Both the position numbers and the translations under genes were made by a program. Below, piece by piece: positions 45,918-57,109 of a stretch of 64,000 nucleotides of DNA. The notes beneath the pieces are model-generated. The model was not told the DNA's origin, ran no database searches, and was given only the letters and a program-made list of their open reading frames with translations. The stretch's first letter is position 1; each line of letters opens with the position of its first letter. The stretch is from positions 72,298,479 to 72,362,478 of the forward strand of contig CM068385.1 in assembly GCA_034770075.1 (NCBI GenBank). The letters run 5' to 3'. Source of the stretch: Aralia elata. Its lineage: Eukaryota; Streptophyta; Magnoliopsida; Apiales; Araliaceae.

Positions 45918-47533
45918 TGATAAGTAGGTTTCATACCTACTTATTGGATGCTATTTGGTTTCATTTGTTGCTTATCTAATAGCTACTTAGTACGTTTTCA
46001 TGCATTTTCCCCTCTCTTTAGGTCTTGATTCACTATTCTCATTATATGGCTTTTGCACGGTTTTTGGTAAATTTGACACGGGGTTTATTGCATTTGTTGG
46101 TTGGGAGCTATTTGATTATTTGTTGCTTGTACAAGACACGAGAATCGAGAAATCAAGCTGCAGCAGCACAGCAGCAAACTGGCAACCGGCGCAGCTGCGC
46201 CCTGCTTGGCCTTGAAGCCGGCGCAGCTGCGCCCCTCCTGTTCCTTCCCTGCCCCCGGCGCAGCTGCGCCCCTTTTACAAAGGGCGCCGGCGCAGCTGCG
46301 CCTGTCGCCAGCCAGCCATGCAGCACGTTCCATCCAACGAAGCAGCATTATCAAGAAATCATGCAATGCTAGATTTTGAGGGATCAGTGGGTTTAAACTT
46401 TATTAGTGGGAACCAGAATAAGTCAAAATAAGACAAATTAGGCATGTATTATTAACCAATTTGGAATTCAATTTAGGGAGCTCCTCTCCTACACGAAAAT
46501 TAGGATAGTTTACTGCATTCTAGCTTCAAACTTGGAAACAACCAGCTGAGCACAAATTGCATTTGGGAACTGAAGAATGGAGCCATATGGATGCTGAATT
46601 GGAGATTGGGAGCAAGGAATCAACAATCTACACAACTTGGAAAACCATCCGAAATTGCAGAACGGAAACAGGGAGCTTGAATATTTTCTGTTTTTGATTA
46701 ATTGTCCTATTCTGTAATTATGATGATAAACCAATTGTGCATGATGAATTCCATTATTGTTATTATGAACTAAACTTAATTCTTGGGATTATAATGGATC
46801 TTTTGCATTGCTAAGAATTGAAATGCTTCTTTATTATTGCTAGTTGGTTATGAAATGAATGTCTAGTATAATCTATACTTCATGTTTAATTGCTTGATCA
46901 CCAATTACTGTGATAATTTATATGGAATTGAGAAAGGAAATATAAATTGAGATCTAATTATGCTAGCATATGTTCATAATTTTTACATTCCTCGTGAAGA
47001 TATGATTCGTGCTTAGGATAGAGATATACCGAAGCACCATATGTGGCCAATTGAGAACTTGTACTTAAACCCTCTTGATTGTAATTCACATAGAAATATA
47101 GTGCATTAGTCATCTAGGGTGTTCACATTCATTCTATCAATTGTGGATTTAGTGTGATATGAATATGGTGCATCGAGAGGTGGCCATATTTTACATTCGT
47201 GTTCTCGACCAACATTCTACAATAATCAATTAGCAACAATAGGAAGCATGGAAATCTAAGTTTGCAATAAGTGAAATTATAATCCCAAGCCCATAAAATC
47301 TGTATTTGTACAACTATAATTTGTTCTATTTGTTTCATTAGTAATCGTTAGATAATCTCATCACTAAAATCAATTGTTTAAAGAGACCAAAATATTTATA
47401 AAGGTTATGTTTGTAGTCGTAAATGCAATTCAATTCCTCGTGGGATCGATACTTTACTTACTTTATATTACTTGTGGATCACGTGCACTTGCGTGTATGA
47501 GTCGTATTTGTTATACATACAAATATCCCAACA
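45918..47533 (+). repeat. 5' LTR of element H (1616 bp)
   Basis: It starts TGATAAGTAGGTTTC and ends ATCCCAACA before the PBS. It contains four copies of the 14-bp palindrome GGCGCAGCTGCGCC (46188, 46220, 46257, 46289). Small ORFs here are shadows. Confidence 0.92.
46188..46302. repeat. GGCGCAGCTGCGCC palindrome cassette in 5' LTR of H
   Basis: Four perfect copies at 46188-46201, 46220-46233, 46257-46270 and 46289-46302. The spacer before the last contains CCCCTTTTACAAAGGG. An equivalent cassette is in the 3' LTR (56447-56561). Confidence 0.92.
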
Positions 47534-47539
47534 AGTTTT

Positions 47540-47557
47540 TGGCGCCGTTGCCGGGGA
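47540..47557 (+). promoter_or_regulatory. Primer-binding site of element H
   Basis: TGGCGCCGTTGCCGGGGA, the Athila-type PBS matching a plant tRNA-Asp 3' tail. Confidence 0.88.
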
Positions 47558-47682
47558 ATTGTAATTGCATTTATAACTTTCATCATCAATTTAAATTAGA
47601 TTGGTTTTAGTTAACAAATCTGTTCTTATCCTAATTCTATTTTATTTTCTTCTACATTGTGGTAGGTACTCTTGAGTAGTGT

Positions 47683-48930
47683 ATGCATACTCGATCGAAG
47701 AATCCTAACCTATTGCCTTTCGTGGATAACATTGAGAAAAGGGTTCAACAGTCAAGAAAGTGTGCTGAAAATACTCTGGAGGATCTAGACCAACCGCAAC
47801 CAATGGCGGGAGAAGCACAAAAAGCATTGAGAGATTATGCTAGGCTGAGAATCAATGATTTGCAATCAAGTATCTCAAGGCCAGCCATAACGGCCAATTC
47901 CTTTGAAATCAAACCGGGGACAATCCATATGATCCAAAATTCTGTCCAATTCGGAGGAATGGTGGTTGATGACCCAAATGAGCACTTGATAAATTTTTTG
48001 GAGATCTGTGATACATTCAAATTCAGCGGGATCTCAGAAGATGCGGTGAGATTGCGGTTATTCCCATTCACATTGAGGGATAAAGCAAAGAGTTGGTTAC
48101 ACTCACTACCACTGGGATCTATTACTACTTGGCAAGATTTGGCTCAGAAATTCTTAGCAAAATTTTTCCCACCGGCCAAAACTGCCAAGTTGAGAAATGA
48201 CATCTCTTCATATGAACAACATCATGGAGAATCCTTATATGAGACATGGGAGCGGTACAAGGAACTATTGAGAAAGTGTCCACATCACGGTTTGCCACAA
48301 TGGATACAGCTTAACACATTTTACAATGGGTTGAATATTCAAACACGGGCAGGCATTGATGCAGCTGCGGGTGGAGCATTCATGGGTAAAAACTATGACG
48401 AAGCTTATGAACTTTTGGAGACCATGGCTGCAAATAACTATCAATGGCCATCTTCTAGATCCAGCCAACTAAAAGTAGCAGGGATACTAGAGGTTGACAC
48501 GGCCACTTCACTTCAAGCCCAGATTTCAGCTATAGTCAAAAAGATTGACAACATATATGAAGGAAAAGGGCAGCAAGTCTCCATGATTTGTGAGCTTTGT
48601 GCAGGTTCACACTCTTCTGATCAGTGTGCCATCAATGCTGAGTCGGTGCAATTTGTGAGTAACTACCAGAGGCCAATAAATCAATATCAGAACAACTACA
48701 CTCCGGGGAATAGGAATCACCCCAACTTCTCATGGAGCAACCGACAAGACCAACAGCAAACTCCAAAACCTCTCAATCCTCCGGGGTTCCACATTCAGCA
48801 ACAAGTCTCGGCTACTGACAAAAAGGTTGCTGAAATGAGTGAAAATTTGGAGAGATACATGGCCAAAACTGACAAGTTGGAACAAGGCCAAACATTAGGT
48901 TTCAAGAATTTGGAGAATCAAATGAGTTAA
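47683..48930 (+). pseudogene. gag: Athila gag of element H, ending at a premature stop
   Basis: It starts at ATG 47683 (MHTRSKNPNLLPFVDN). The capsid domain has FEIKPGTIHMIQNSVQF, DPNEHLINFLEICDTF, VRLRLFPFTLRDKAKSWL, SITTWQDLAQKFLAKFFP and SLYETWERYKELLRKCPHHG. A zinc knuckle follows (CELCAGSHSSDQC). The frame meets a TAA at 48928-48930 after ENQMS, but the same frame continues with LFSLLSSRPQGTLPSD. The stop therefore interrupts a formerly continuous gag-pol frame rather than marking a natural end. It fits a single C-to-T change. Confidence 0.92.
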
Positions 48931-51900
48931 TTGTTCAGCTTGTTATCTAGTAGACCTCAAGGAACTCTTCCTAGCGACACAGAAATCAATCCAAGGAGAA
49001 ATGGAAAGGAGCAATGCCAAGCTGTCACCACCAGAAGTGGGAAGCAGACCCTGCCAACCAGCGCAGCTGCGCCCTTGTCACACAAGAGGACAGCGCAGCT
49101 GCGCCCCTCTTCAGCGCTGGAATCATCCGGCGCAGCTGTGCCCCTTTTGCAAAGGGAGACGGCGCAGCTGCGCCCATCCCCAGAAACTGCCTCTGCTGAA
49201 ATTTTTGAAGAGGAGGATAGCCTTGAGAAATTTGAGCCCGCACCAACAAAAAGCACAGAGAAGACTCAAACTCCTCCCACCAAATATTACCCACCAGTTC
49301 CGTACCCTCAAAGGCAGCAAAAGCAGAATATGGACAAGCAATTTTCCAAGTTTCTTGAGGTTTTCAAAAAGCTTCAGATCAATATACCATTTGTAGAAGC
49401 CTTAGAACAAATGTCGAGCTATGCCAAGTTCATGAAGGGGATTCTGTCAAGGAAGAAGAAATTGCAAGATTTTGAAATTGTAGCTTTGACAGAGGAGTGC
49501 AGTGCGGTATTACAAAGGAAGCTACCTCCAAAGTTGAAGGATCCGGGCAGTTTTACCATTCCTTGCACCATTGGAGACCTGTCATTCAAGAAATGCCTGT
49601 ATGATCTTGGTGCGAGCATTAATCTCATGCCGTTGTCCATTTTTACTCAGTTGGGATTACCAGCACCCAAGCCAACAAATGTCTCTCTGCAGCTAGCAGA
49701 TCGTTCAGTCACCTATCCAAGAGGTATTGTGGAAGATATTCTTGTTAAGGTTGATAAGTTCATTTTCCCTGCTGATTTCATAATCCTAGACTTTGAGGAG
49801 GACAAGGACATTCCCATCATACTTGGGAGGCCATTTCTAGCTACCAGGAGAACTCTCATTGATGTGCAAAAAGGAGAATTGACAATGAGGGTTCAAGACC
49901 AAGAAGTCACTTTTAATGTCTTTAAGGCTATGAAATTTCCGACCGAAGAGGAAGAGTGTTTCCGAGTTGACATCATTGAAAATGCAGTGACCGAGGAATT
50001 CATTAAGGCCACATATAGTGACTTGCTTGAGATGACACTAACAGGAGACATCGACTTGGACGAGCCCGAGAACTGTGAGTATGTTCATTTTCTAGATGCA
50101 ATACACAGGATGACAAAGTTCAAGGTACCTGTTGAGCCCTTGAGAAGCTCAAATGTCGCCTCATCTCATTTAAAACCATCTAAGGAGGTACCTCCAAAAC
50201 TTGAGCTTAAGCCCTTACCAAGTCACCACAGGTATGCATATCTAGGCTCTTCAGATACTTTACCTGTCATTATTTCCTCTGCACTAACCTCTTTGCAGGA
50301 GGGCAAGCTGATAAGAATCCTCAGAGAATTTCAAGGGGCTATTGGATGGACCATTGTAGATATAAAAGGAATCAGCCCCTCATTTTGCATGCACAAGATT
50401 CTGATGGAGGATGACAGCAAAACCACCATAGAACATCAAAGAAGGCTGAATCCCATCATGAAGGAGGTGGTGAAAGCAGAAATTCTAAAATGGCTAGACG
50501 CTGGGATCATCTATCCCATCTCTGACAGTCCGTGGGTGAGCCCGGTGCAGTGTGTACCCAAGAAGGGAGGAATAACTGTGGTAAGAAATGCGAACAACGA
50601 GCTAATACCAACTCGAACAGTCACGGGGTGGAGAGTTTGCATGGACTACCGAAAGCTCAACAAGGCCACAAGGAAAGATCACTTCCCACTTCCATTCATT
50701 GATCAAATGTTGGACAGACTTGCAGGGCATGAGTACTACTGTTTGCTTGACGGATATTCTGCTTATAATCAAATTGCCATCGCTCTAGAGGATCAAGAGA
50801 AGACCACTTTTACGTGTCCATATGGAACTTTTGCTTTCAGGTGAATGTCTTTTGGTCTCTGTAGTGCTCCAGCTATATTTCAACGGTGCATGATGGCAAT
50901 ATTTTCTGACATGGTGGAAATCAACATGGAGGTTTTCATGGATGATTTTTCGGTGTTTGGAAATTCCTTCGAGAGCTGTCTAGAGAATTTGGTCATGGTA
51001 CTAAAGAGATGCATAGAAACAAACCTTGTGCTTAATTGGGAGAAGTGTCACTTCATGGTTCAAGAAGGAATAATCTTGGGTCACGAAGTCTCAGCAAAAG
51101 GGTTGGAAGTGGATAAAGCAAAGTTAGAAACTATCGAGAAACTGCCTCCACCGACTTCTGTGAAGGGAGTTCGAAGTTTTTTGGGCCATGCTGGATTCTA
51201 CCGGAGATTTATCAAAGACTTCTCCAAAATCACAAAACCCTTGTGCAATCTATTGGAAGAAGATGTTCCGTTTCTATTCGATGAAAATTGCTTAGCGGCC
51301 TTTGAGTTGTTGAAACAGAAGTTGACAACAGCACCTGTGATAGTGGCACCGGATTGGTCTCTTCCATTTGAGCTTATGTGCGATGCTAGTGATTACGCCG
51401 TGGGCGTGGTATTGAGACAGCGCAGAGATAAGATTCTACATGCAGTCTACTACGCCAGCAAAACACTTTCAGAGGCCCAAATGAATTACACCACCACCGA
51501 GAAGGAACTACTCGCGGTTGTTTATGCATTCGACAAGTTTTGATCCTATCTCATTGGGACAAAGGTAGTGGTGTACACTGATCATGCAGCAATTCGATAT
51601 TTGATCTCAAAGAAAGATGCCAAACCAATATTAATCAGATGGATCCTTTTGCTCCAAGAATTTGACTTGGAAATAAAGGACAAGAAAGGCACGGAGAATC
51701 TGGTAGCCGATCATCTTTCCAGATTAGACAATCCGGAATTGGAGAGCAAAGAGAAGGTTGAAATAAATGAGTGCTTCCCTGATGAGCAGTTGTTTGCAAT
51801 CACATCTGAGATCCCATGGTTTGCTGATATTGTCAACTATCTTGTGAGCCATGTGCTACCACCGGATCTAACCTCCCAGCAGAAGAAGAAATTTTTGCAT

Positions 51901-53100
51901 GATGTAAAGAGATACATGTGGGACGAGCCCTACTTGTTCAAACAATCTACAGATCTTGTGATTCGAAGGTGCATTCCCAATGTCGAAACTACCAGTATAT
52001 TGCATGCATGCCATTCTTCTCTGTATGGCGGCCATTATGGAACGCAAAGAACTGCAGCCAAAGTACTCCAGGCCGGGTTCTATTGGCCCACTTTGTTCAA
52101 AGATGCCCACCAGTTCATAAAGAATTGTGATCGATGCCAACGGGTGGGCAACATCTCCAACCGCAATGAAATGCCACTAAACGTGATCCTGGAGGTGGAG
52201 ATCTTTGACGTATGGGGCATAGACTTCATGGGACCATTCCCGTCTTCCTGCAACAATCTCTATATCCTTCTTGCGGTCGATTATGTGTCCAAATGGGTGG
52301 AAGCGTCTGCCTTACCCACCAATGATGCTAAAGTTGTTCTCAGATTCCTACAAAAGAGCATTTTCACTAGATTTGGCACCCCTCGTGCTATCATCAGTGA
52401 CGAGGGCAGTCACTTTTGCAACAAACAGTTCACAGCCCTCCTAGCCAAGTATGGAGTGAGGCACAGAATTGCCACCGCATATCACCCACAAACAAATGGG
52501 CAAGCCGAAGTGTCAAATAGAGAAGTCAAGCGAATTCTGGAAAAGATTGTTAATCCCTCCAGAAAAGACTGGTCATTGAAGCTAGATGAAGCATTATGGG
52601 CATATAGGACCGCCTATAAGACACCCCTCGGCATGTCCCTATACCACATGGTCTATGGCAAAGCATGTCATCTCCCGGTCGAATTAGAGCACAAAGCCTA
52701 CTGGGTGATTAAAAAGTTGAATTTCGACCCATCTGCAGCGGGAGAGAGGAGACTTCTACAACTAAATGAACTTGATGAGTTCCGATTGCAGGCCTATGAG
52801 AATTCTAAACTCTACAAGGAGAAGGTAAAGAGATGGCACGACCGAAAAATCATCGAGAGGAAATTTGAACCTGGCCAAGCGGTCTTGCTATTCAATTCCA
52901 GGCTCAAGTTATTCCTGGGAAAGCTCAAATCCCGATGGTCGGGTCCCTTTACCATCACAGCTGTATTCCTACACGGAGCAATCGAAATTGTTGGAAAGGA
53001 CAGTGATCAACCATTTAAGGTGAATGGCCAAAGGTTGAAGCACTATTGGGGAGGTGAATTCGATCGCCAAAAATCCTCAGTTGTCCTAGCCATGGACTGA
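48931..53100 (+). pseudogene. pol: Athila protease, RT, RNase H and integrase of element H, two stops
   Basis: One frame continues from gag. A linker containing the GC palindrome cassette is followed by the protease (CLYDLGASINLMPLSIF, DLGAS motif). RT has WRVCMDYRKLNKATRKDHF, LLDGYSAYNQI and the catalytic VFMDDFSVF. RNase H includes ELMCDASDYAVGVVLRQ and TTTEKELLAVVYAFDKF, then VYTDHAAIRYLI. Integrase has a zinc region (HACHSSLYGGHYG...CDRCQRVG), D (FDVWGIDFMGPF), D (AIISDEGSHFC) and E (GQAEVSNREVK). TGA stops at 50842-50844 (in RT, before MSFGLCSAPAIFQ) and 51541-51543 (in RNase H) break it; both fit C-to-T changes. No chromodomain is seen, as expected for this lineage. Confidence 0.93.
49060..49174. 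repeat. GC palindrome cassette within the coding region of H
   Basis: Four copies of [A/G]GCGCAGCTG[C/T]GCC at 49060, 49092, 49129 and 49161. The spacer CCCCTTTTGCAAAGGG before the last matches the LTR cassette. The frame reads through it (SAAAPL, AQLRPS, GAAVPL, AQLRPS). Confidence 0.9.
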
Positions 53101-53482
53101 GCATCAATGATAGTCGAGCTAACCGACTTTAAACCAAAGCACTTCTCGGGAGGCAACTCGAAATTACTATTATTATTCTTATTTCTATGTGATTTTAATT
53201 TAGTTTGTATGATTTCATTTTAACATGTTTGTTTGTTTTTCAGGTGTCCAATCGCGCCCTCAATCCTATGACTTAAACAAACTTTAAGTTTGGGGCTACA
53301 TCGTTCCATTGCATTGCGTATGCATCGTTCGTAAGCTTACTAGTTTGAATTGAGATGTTCATTCTTTTTAGTTTTGTTGGATATTTATAAGAATTAAGTT
53401 TTTCACCTGATATTCTAACGTGTGTCAAGTGTGTTTGCAAAAAAAAAAAAAAAAAAAAAATCATCCAGGGAGTCGGAAGGTC
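53101..53482 (+). other. Post-pol region of element H
   Basis: Non-coding. It holds the Athila marker AGCACTTCTCGGGAGGCAAC (about 53138-53157), AACTTTAAGTTTGGGGCTAC (about 53279-53298) and a ~22-base A run near 53440. Confidence 0.7.
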
Positions 53483-53686
53483 GGCGCAGCTGCGCCGCAC
53501 CTCAAGCCAATCAGGTGCGCAGCTGTGCACTGGTCTATCAGCATGCAACATCTGAACATCAGTGCAGCTGCGCCTCACCATCAGTTCATCATCAGCGCAG
53601 CTGCGCCGGGTCTGCCTGAGCCAAATCTGAGCAACAGCGCAGCTGCGCCTCATTCCCAGTTCAACTATGGCGCAGCTGCGCCCCTC
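53483..53686. repeat. GC palindrome cluster upstream of the third ORF of H
   Basis: Six copies or variants of GCGCAGCTGCGC (first perfect copy 53483-53496). The cluster ends about 20 bases before a TATA-like box. Confidence 0.88.
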
Positions 53687-53696
53687 GCGGGAAATT

Positions 53697-53864
53697 TTTT
53701 TCCATATAAAGGCAGTCCCCATCAGTCATATCACATCACAATCATAAACCCTAAAACTAAAACACTCTCTAGCAGCAGAGCACACCCTTTCCTCTCATCC
53801 TTAGCCATTCTCACTAAACCCTAGTTCCATACAATCCTCCACCAAACCCTAATCACATTCAACC
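53697..53864 (+). promoter_or_regulatory. Candidate internal promoter before the third ORF of H
   Basis: CCATATAAAGG (TATA-like, 53705-53711) lies 154 bases before the ATG. Three AAACCCTA telo-box motifs follow (53746-53753, 53816-53823, 53844-53851) in a pyrimidine-rich stretch that looks like a plant 5' leader. Function is inferred from layout only. Confidence 0.5.
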
Positions 53865-55016
53865 ATGCCGAAGCGTGCGCGCACACCCCAACCTTCCTCT
53901 TCTAGCAGCAGTGGCTCTGAATCTACTGGTGGTGGCATTAACACTCTGGATGCCACCAAGTTTGTCAATCTCTCTACTCAGCATTACTACTGGGAAGTTC
54001 TATCCGTCAAATCCTTCATACCAGAGAGGGGCTTAAAGCCCAAGGCACAGGATGGGCGTATTCTTGACCAAATCCGGCGTTTGGGCTGGTTGTTATTTAT
54101 TGAGACGCCAAGGTCGGCCCCGATGGCCATTGTTCGGGAATTCTACGCCAACGCCCGGGAAACGCAGAATGAGATTTCCTTCGTGCGGGGCAAGAAGGTC
54201 TCTTACTTTGCGCAGGCAATCAACGAACTATTCCGCCTGCCATCTACTACTGCTGAGGCCACTAACTAGGTGGTACATGAGCGCTTCGAGACTGACCTTG
54301 ACACTTTGGTACGGGAGATGTGCCAGCCGGGCACTCAGTGGAGGACTCAGCCAGGCACCACTCTGAAGGTCCACTTCCCTCAGACCGTGCTGAACCGATA
54401 TGCCAAGGCGTGGTACGCCTTCATTTGCGCGAGCATCTTGCCGACCACCCATCACCAGGATGTGACACGGGACCGCGCGATTCTCTTACACCGTATTCTG
54501 CGTGAAGGGAGCATAGACGTGGGATATATCATCAACCAGTCCATGCTTCGTTTCATACGTGCTGTCACTTATGGTGCCATTCCACACGCCTCGATTATCA
54601 CACGCCTATGTCTAGCGACGAACGTTGAATGGGGCGAGGAGACCCTCCAGTTGCCCATGCGGGACATTGATAGCGCCACGATTAGGAAGTACAATGTATG
54701 GTGCGGTGGAGAGTCCCGACCTAGTGGGTTGGGTTTTATTATGGCTGATGAGGAGGAGGAGGCCAGTGAGGAGGACGTGCCTGCCCCGCCAGTACTGCAG
54801 AGGGGAGTCAGTGGACATGAGCGCGAGATGCGCCGCCTGCAGCGCCGCATGGACGCGTTGCACACGAGCTTTAGGGATTACAGCGTCTCCTTCGCAAGTG
54901 CATTATCGGAGGCGTTTAGTCAGCAGGGGATCCACGTTGAGTTTCCCACATTCGGTTCCGGCATCCCTTATCCTCCGCCCGAGACGCCGCCTAGCGGCAC
55001 CGAGGACGCTTCTTAG
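53865..55016 (+). pseudogene. Third ORF (env position) of Athila element H, one in-frame stop
   Basis: One frame runs from ATG 53865 (MPKRARTPQPSSSSSSGSE) to 55016, 384 codons including a TAG at 54267-54269. The conserved part (SVKSFIPERGLKPKAQDGRI, IRRLGWLLFIETP, APMAIVREFYANA, GKKVSYFAQAINELFRLP, FICASILPTTHHQDVTRDRA, CLATNVEW) matches the 'putative plant transposon protein' domain often annotated downstream of Athila/Tat pol. An acidic stretch and a possible coiled coil (HEREMRRLQRRMDALHTSF) follow. I see no clear signal peptide or membrane segment, so calling it an envelope is not justified. Base composition is more GC-rich than pol. Confidence 0.8.
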
Positions 55017-56137
55017 GGGAGTACTCTTTACCCTTTTATCTCCAATGAGGACATTGCTTATTTTCAGTTTGGGGGTATTAGGCTTGCCTAGTTTCTTTTG
55101 TGATGCTTTTAATTATCTGTTTCTTTTGTGATGCTTTTAATTATCTGTTTTTATTATTATCTGTTTGCTTATTTGCTTTAATTTTATAAAAAAATTGATT
55201 AATTTCTCATGTATATCATATCACATCATGTAGTTTAATTGCATGATCCTTGTTTCTTGATTAGTAAGCATCCTCACGTGCCCGTGATGAAAATTTTTAG
55301 TTTTTGCTAATTGCTAAGACTTAGGTCGAATGCCATGATATATTGCAACTCTTGTCTTGTGTTGATTATGATAGAACCGGTTTGCACGTTTTTAGTAGTT
55401 CTCTCACTAAGTAGCCTAAAGATTCGCATAATTGAGTTCTGGGGGGAATTTGTTGTGTTATTAATGATTGAGGTATTTGTGGGTAGTATTAGCTGAGACC
55501 ACACGTGTCCAAGTTTGGGGGAACACCTAGTAGCGTATTTATGCAACGAAATGGAGCGTAAAACGTATTCGTTGAAAGAAAAAAAAAAGAAAAAAAAGAG
55601 AGAGATAAAAATTGAATAAATGCTTGGTTAGCCTAGTTTTGTGGCCTTTGATATTCGAGTAAGTACGCCCTAGGGGATGTCTCTACACCTAGCGCCCTAA
55701 GACCAATTGGTTTGGGAGTCGTTGGTCGAAAGCTCGCTACATGGGTATCATTGAATAGCCTAAGGGAACTAGGCATTGTGCAACCAAGCATCATAGTCCG
55801 AATAAGCTCTAAGTTGGTCCCCAATTTAGACATAGCGTGGTTTTAACTATATTTACCCCATTTGTTATTTTGAAAGTTTGAGTATATAAATTTCCCCTAA
55901 GAAACATATTATAAGAATCGATTGGGATTGCTATAAGTTTGATGAATACTGCACACACACACTTTATCATTCACCACAGAATTTGAGATGCATAACTATC
56001 ATGGTATACGGACCAAGTTTTGATGTGACGCTAGATTCTTCTGAGGCAAAACTTTTGGATTGATTACTAATTGATGAGGGTCATGGTGCATTCTTATATC
56101 ATTGCATTGCATTCATGTTTACATTTATTTCATTGCA
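55017..56137 (+). other. 3' untranslated region of element H
   Basis: No supported gene. It contains a short tandem duplication CTTTTGTGATGCTTTTAATTA (about 55097-55145, two copies) and one ATGGAGCGTAAAACGTATTC hairpin motif near 55549, the same type as in C and D. Confidence 0.7.
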
Positions 56138-56177
56138 TTTGCTTGAGGACAAGCAACAATTTAAGTTTGGGGGTATT
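56138..56177 (+). promoter_or_regulatory. Polypurine tract and upstream hairpin of element H
   Basis: TTTGCTTGAGGACAAGCAAC (7-bp stem, AGGA loop), then TTTAAGTTTGGGGGTATT abutting the 3' LTR. Confidence 0.82.
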
Positions 56178-57109
56178 TGATAAGTAGGTTTCATACCTAC
56201 TTATTGGATGCTATTTGGTTTCATTTGTTGCTTATCTAATAGCTACTTAGTACGTTTTCATGCATTTTCCCTCTCTTTAGGTCTTGATTCACTATTCTCA
56301 TTATATGGCTTTTGCACGATTTTTGGTAAATTTGACACGGGGTTTATTGCATTTGTTGGTTGGGAGCTATTTGATTATTTGTTGCTTGTACAGGACACGA
56401 GAATCGAGAAATCAAGCTACAGCAGCACAGCAGCAAACTGGCAACCGGCGCAGCTGCGCCCTGCTTGGCCTTGAAGCCGGCGCAGCTGCGCCCCTCCTGT
56501 TCCTTCCCTGCCCCGGCGCAGCTGCGCCCCTTTTACAAAGGGCGCCGGCGCAGCTGCGCCTGTCGCCAGCCAGCCATGCAGCACGTTCCATCCAGCGAAG
56601 CAGCATTATCAGGAAATCATGCAATGCCAGATTTTGAGGGATCAGTGGGTTTAAACTTTATTAGTGGGAACCAGAATAAGTCAAAATAAGACAAATTAGG
56701 CATGTATTATTAACCAATTTGGAATTCAATTTAGGGAGCTCCTCTCCTACACGAAAATTAGGATAGTTTACTGCATTCTAGCTTCAAACTTGGAAACAAC
56801 CAGCTGAGCACAAATTGCATTTGGGAACTGAAGAATGGAGCCATATGGATGCTGAATTGGAGATTGGGAGCAAGGAATCAACAATCTACACAACTTGGAA
56901 AACCATCCGAAATTGCAGAACGGAAACAGGGAGCTTGAATATTTTCTGTTTTTGATTAATTGTCCTATTCTGTAATTATGATGATAAACCAATTGTTCAT
57001 GATGAATTCCATTATTGTTATTATGAACTAAACTTAATTCTTGGGATTATAATGAATCTTTTGCATTGCTAAGAATTAAAATGCTTCTTTATTATTGCTA
57101 GTTGGTTAT
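56178..57109 (+). repeat. 3' LTR of element H, truncated by element I
   Basis: It follows the 5' LTR from TGATAAGTAGG to GCTAGTTGGTTAT, where the Tekay LTR begins. It includes the GC palindrome cassette (56447-56561). The remaining ~690 bp should lie right of the window, after element I. Confidence 0.92.

Larger units (their letters stand above)
45918..57109 (+). mobile_element. Element H: near-complete Athila element (11.2 kb visible)
   Basis: Order: 5' LTR, tRNA-Asp-type PBS, gag-pro-RT-RNase H-integrase in one frame, a third ORF in the env position, polypurine tract and the first 932 bp of the 3' LTR, which element I interrupts. The two LTRs differ by about a dozen bases over roughly 930 bp by eye, so H is young. 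Even so, four in-frame stops disable it. Confidence 0.93.

Noticed and set aside
53435..53461. A-run as a poly(A) tail of a retroposed gene
   Set aside because: It lies inside the continuous 3' region of Athila H, with no target duplication or gene-like sequence before it.
53865..55016. Calling the third ORF of H an envelope gene
   Set aside because: No convincing signal peptide or membrane segment is visible; the conserved part matches a plant transposon protein domain of unknown role.
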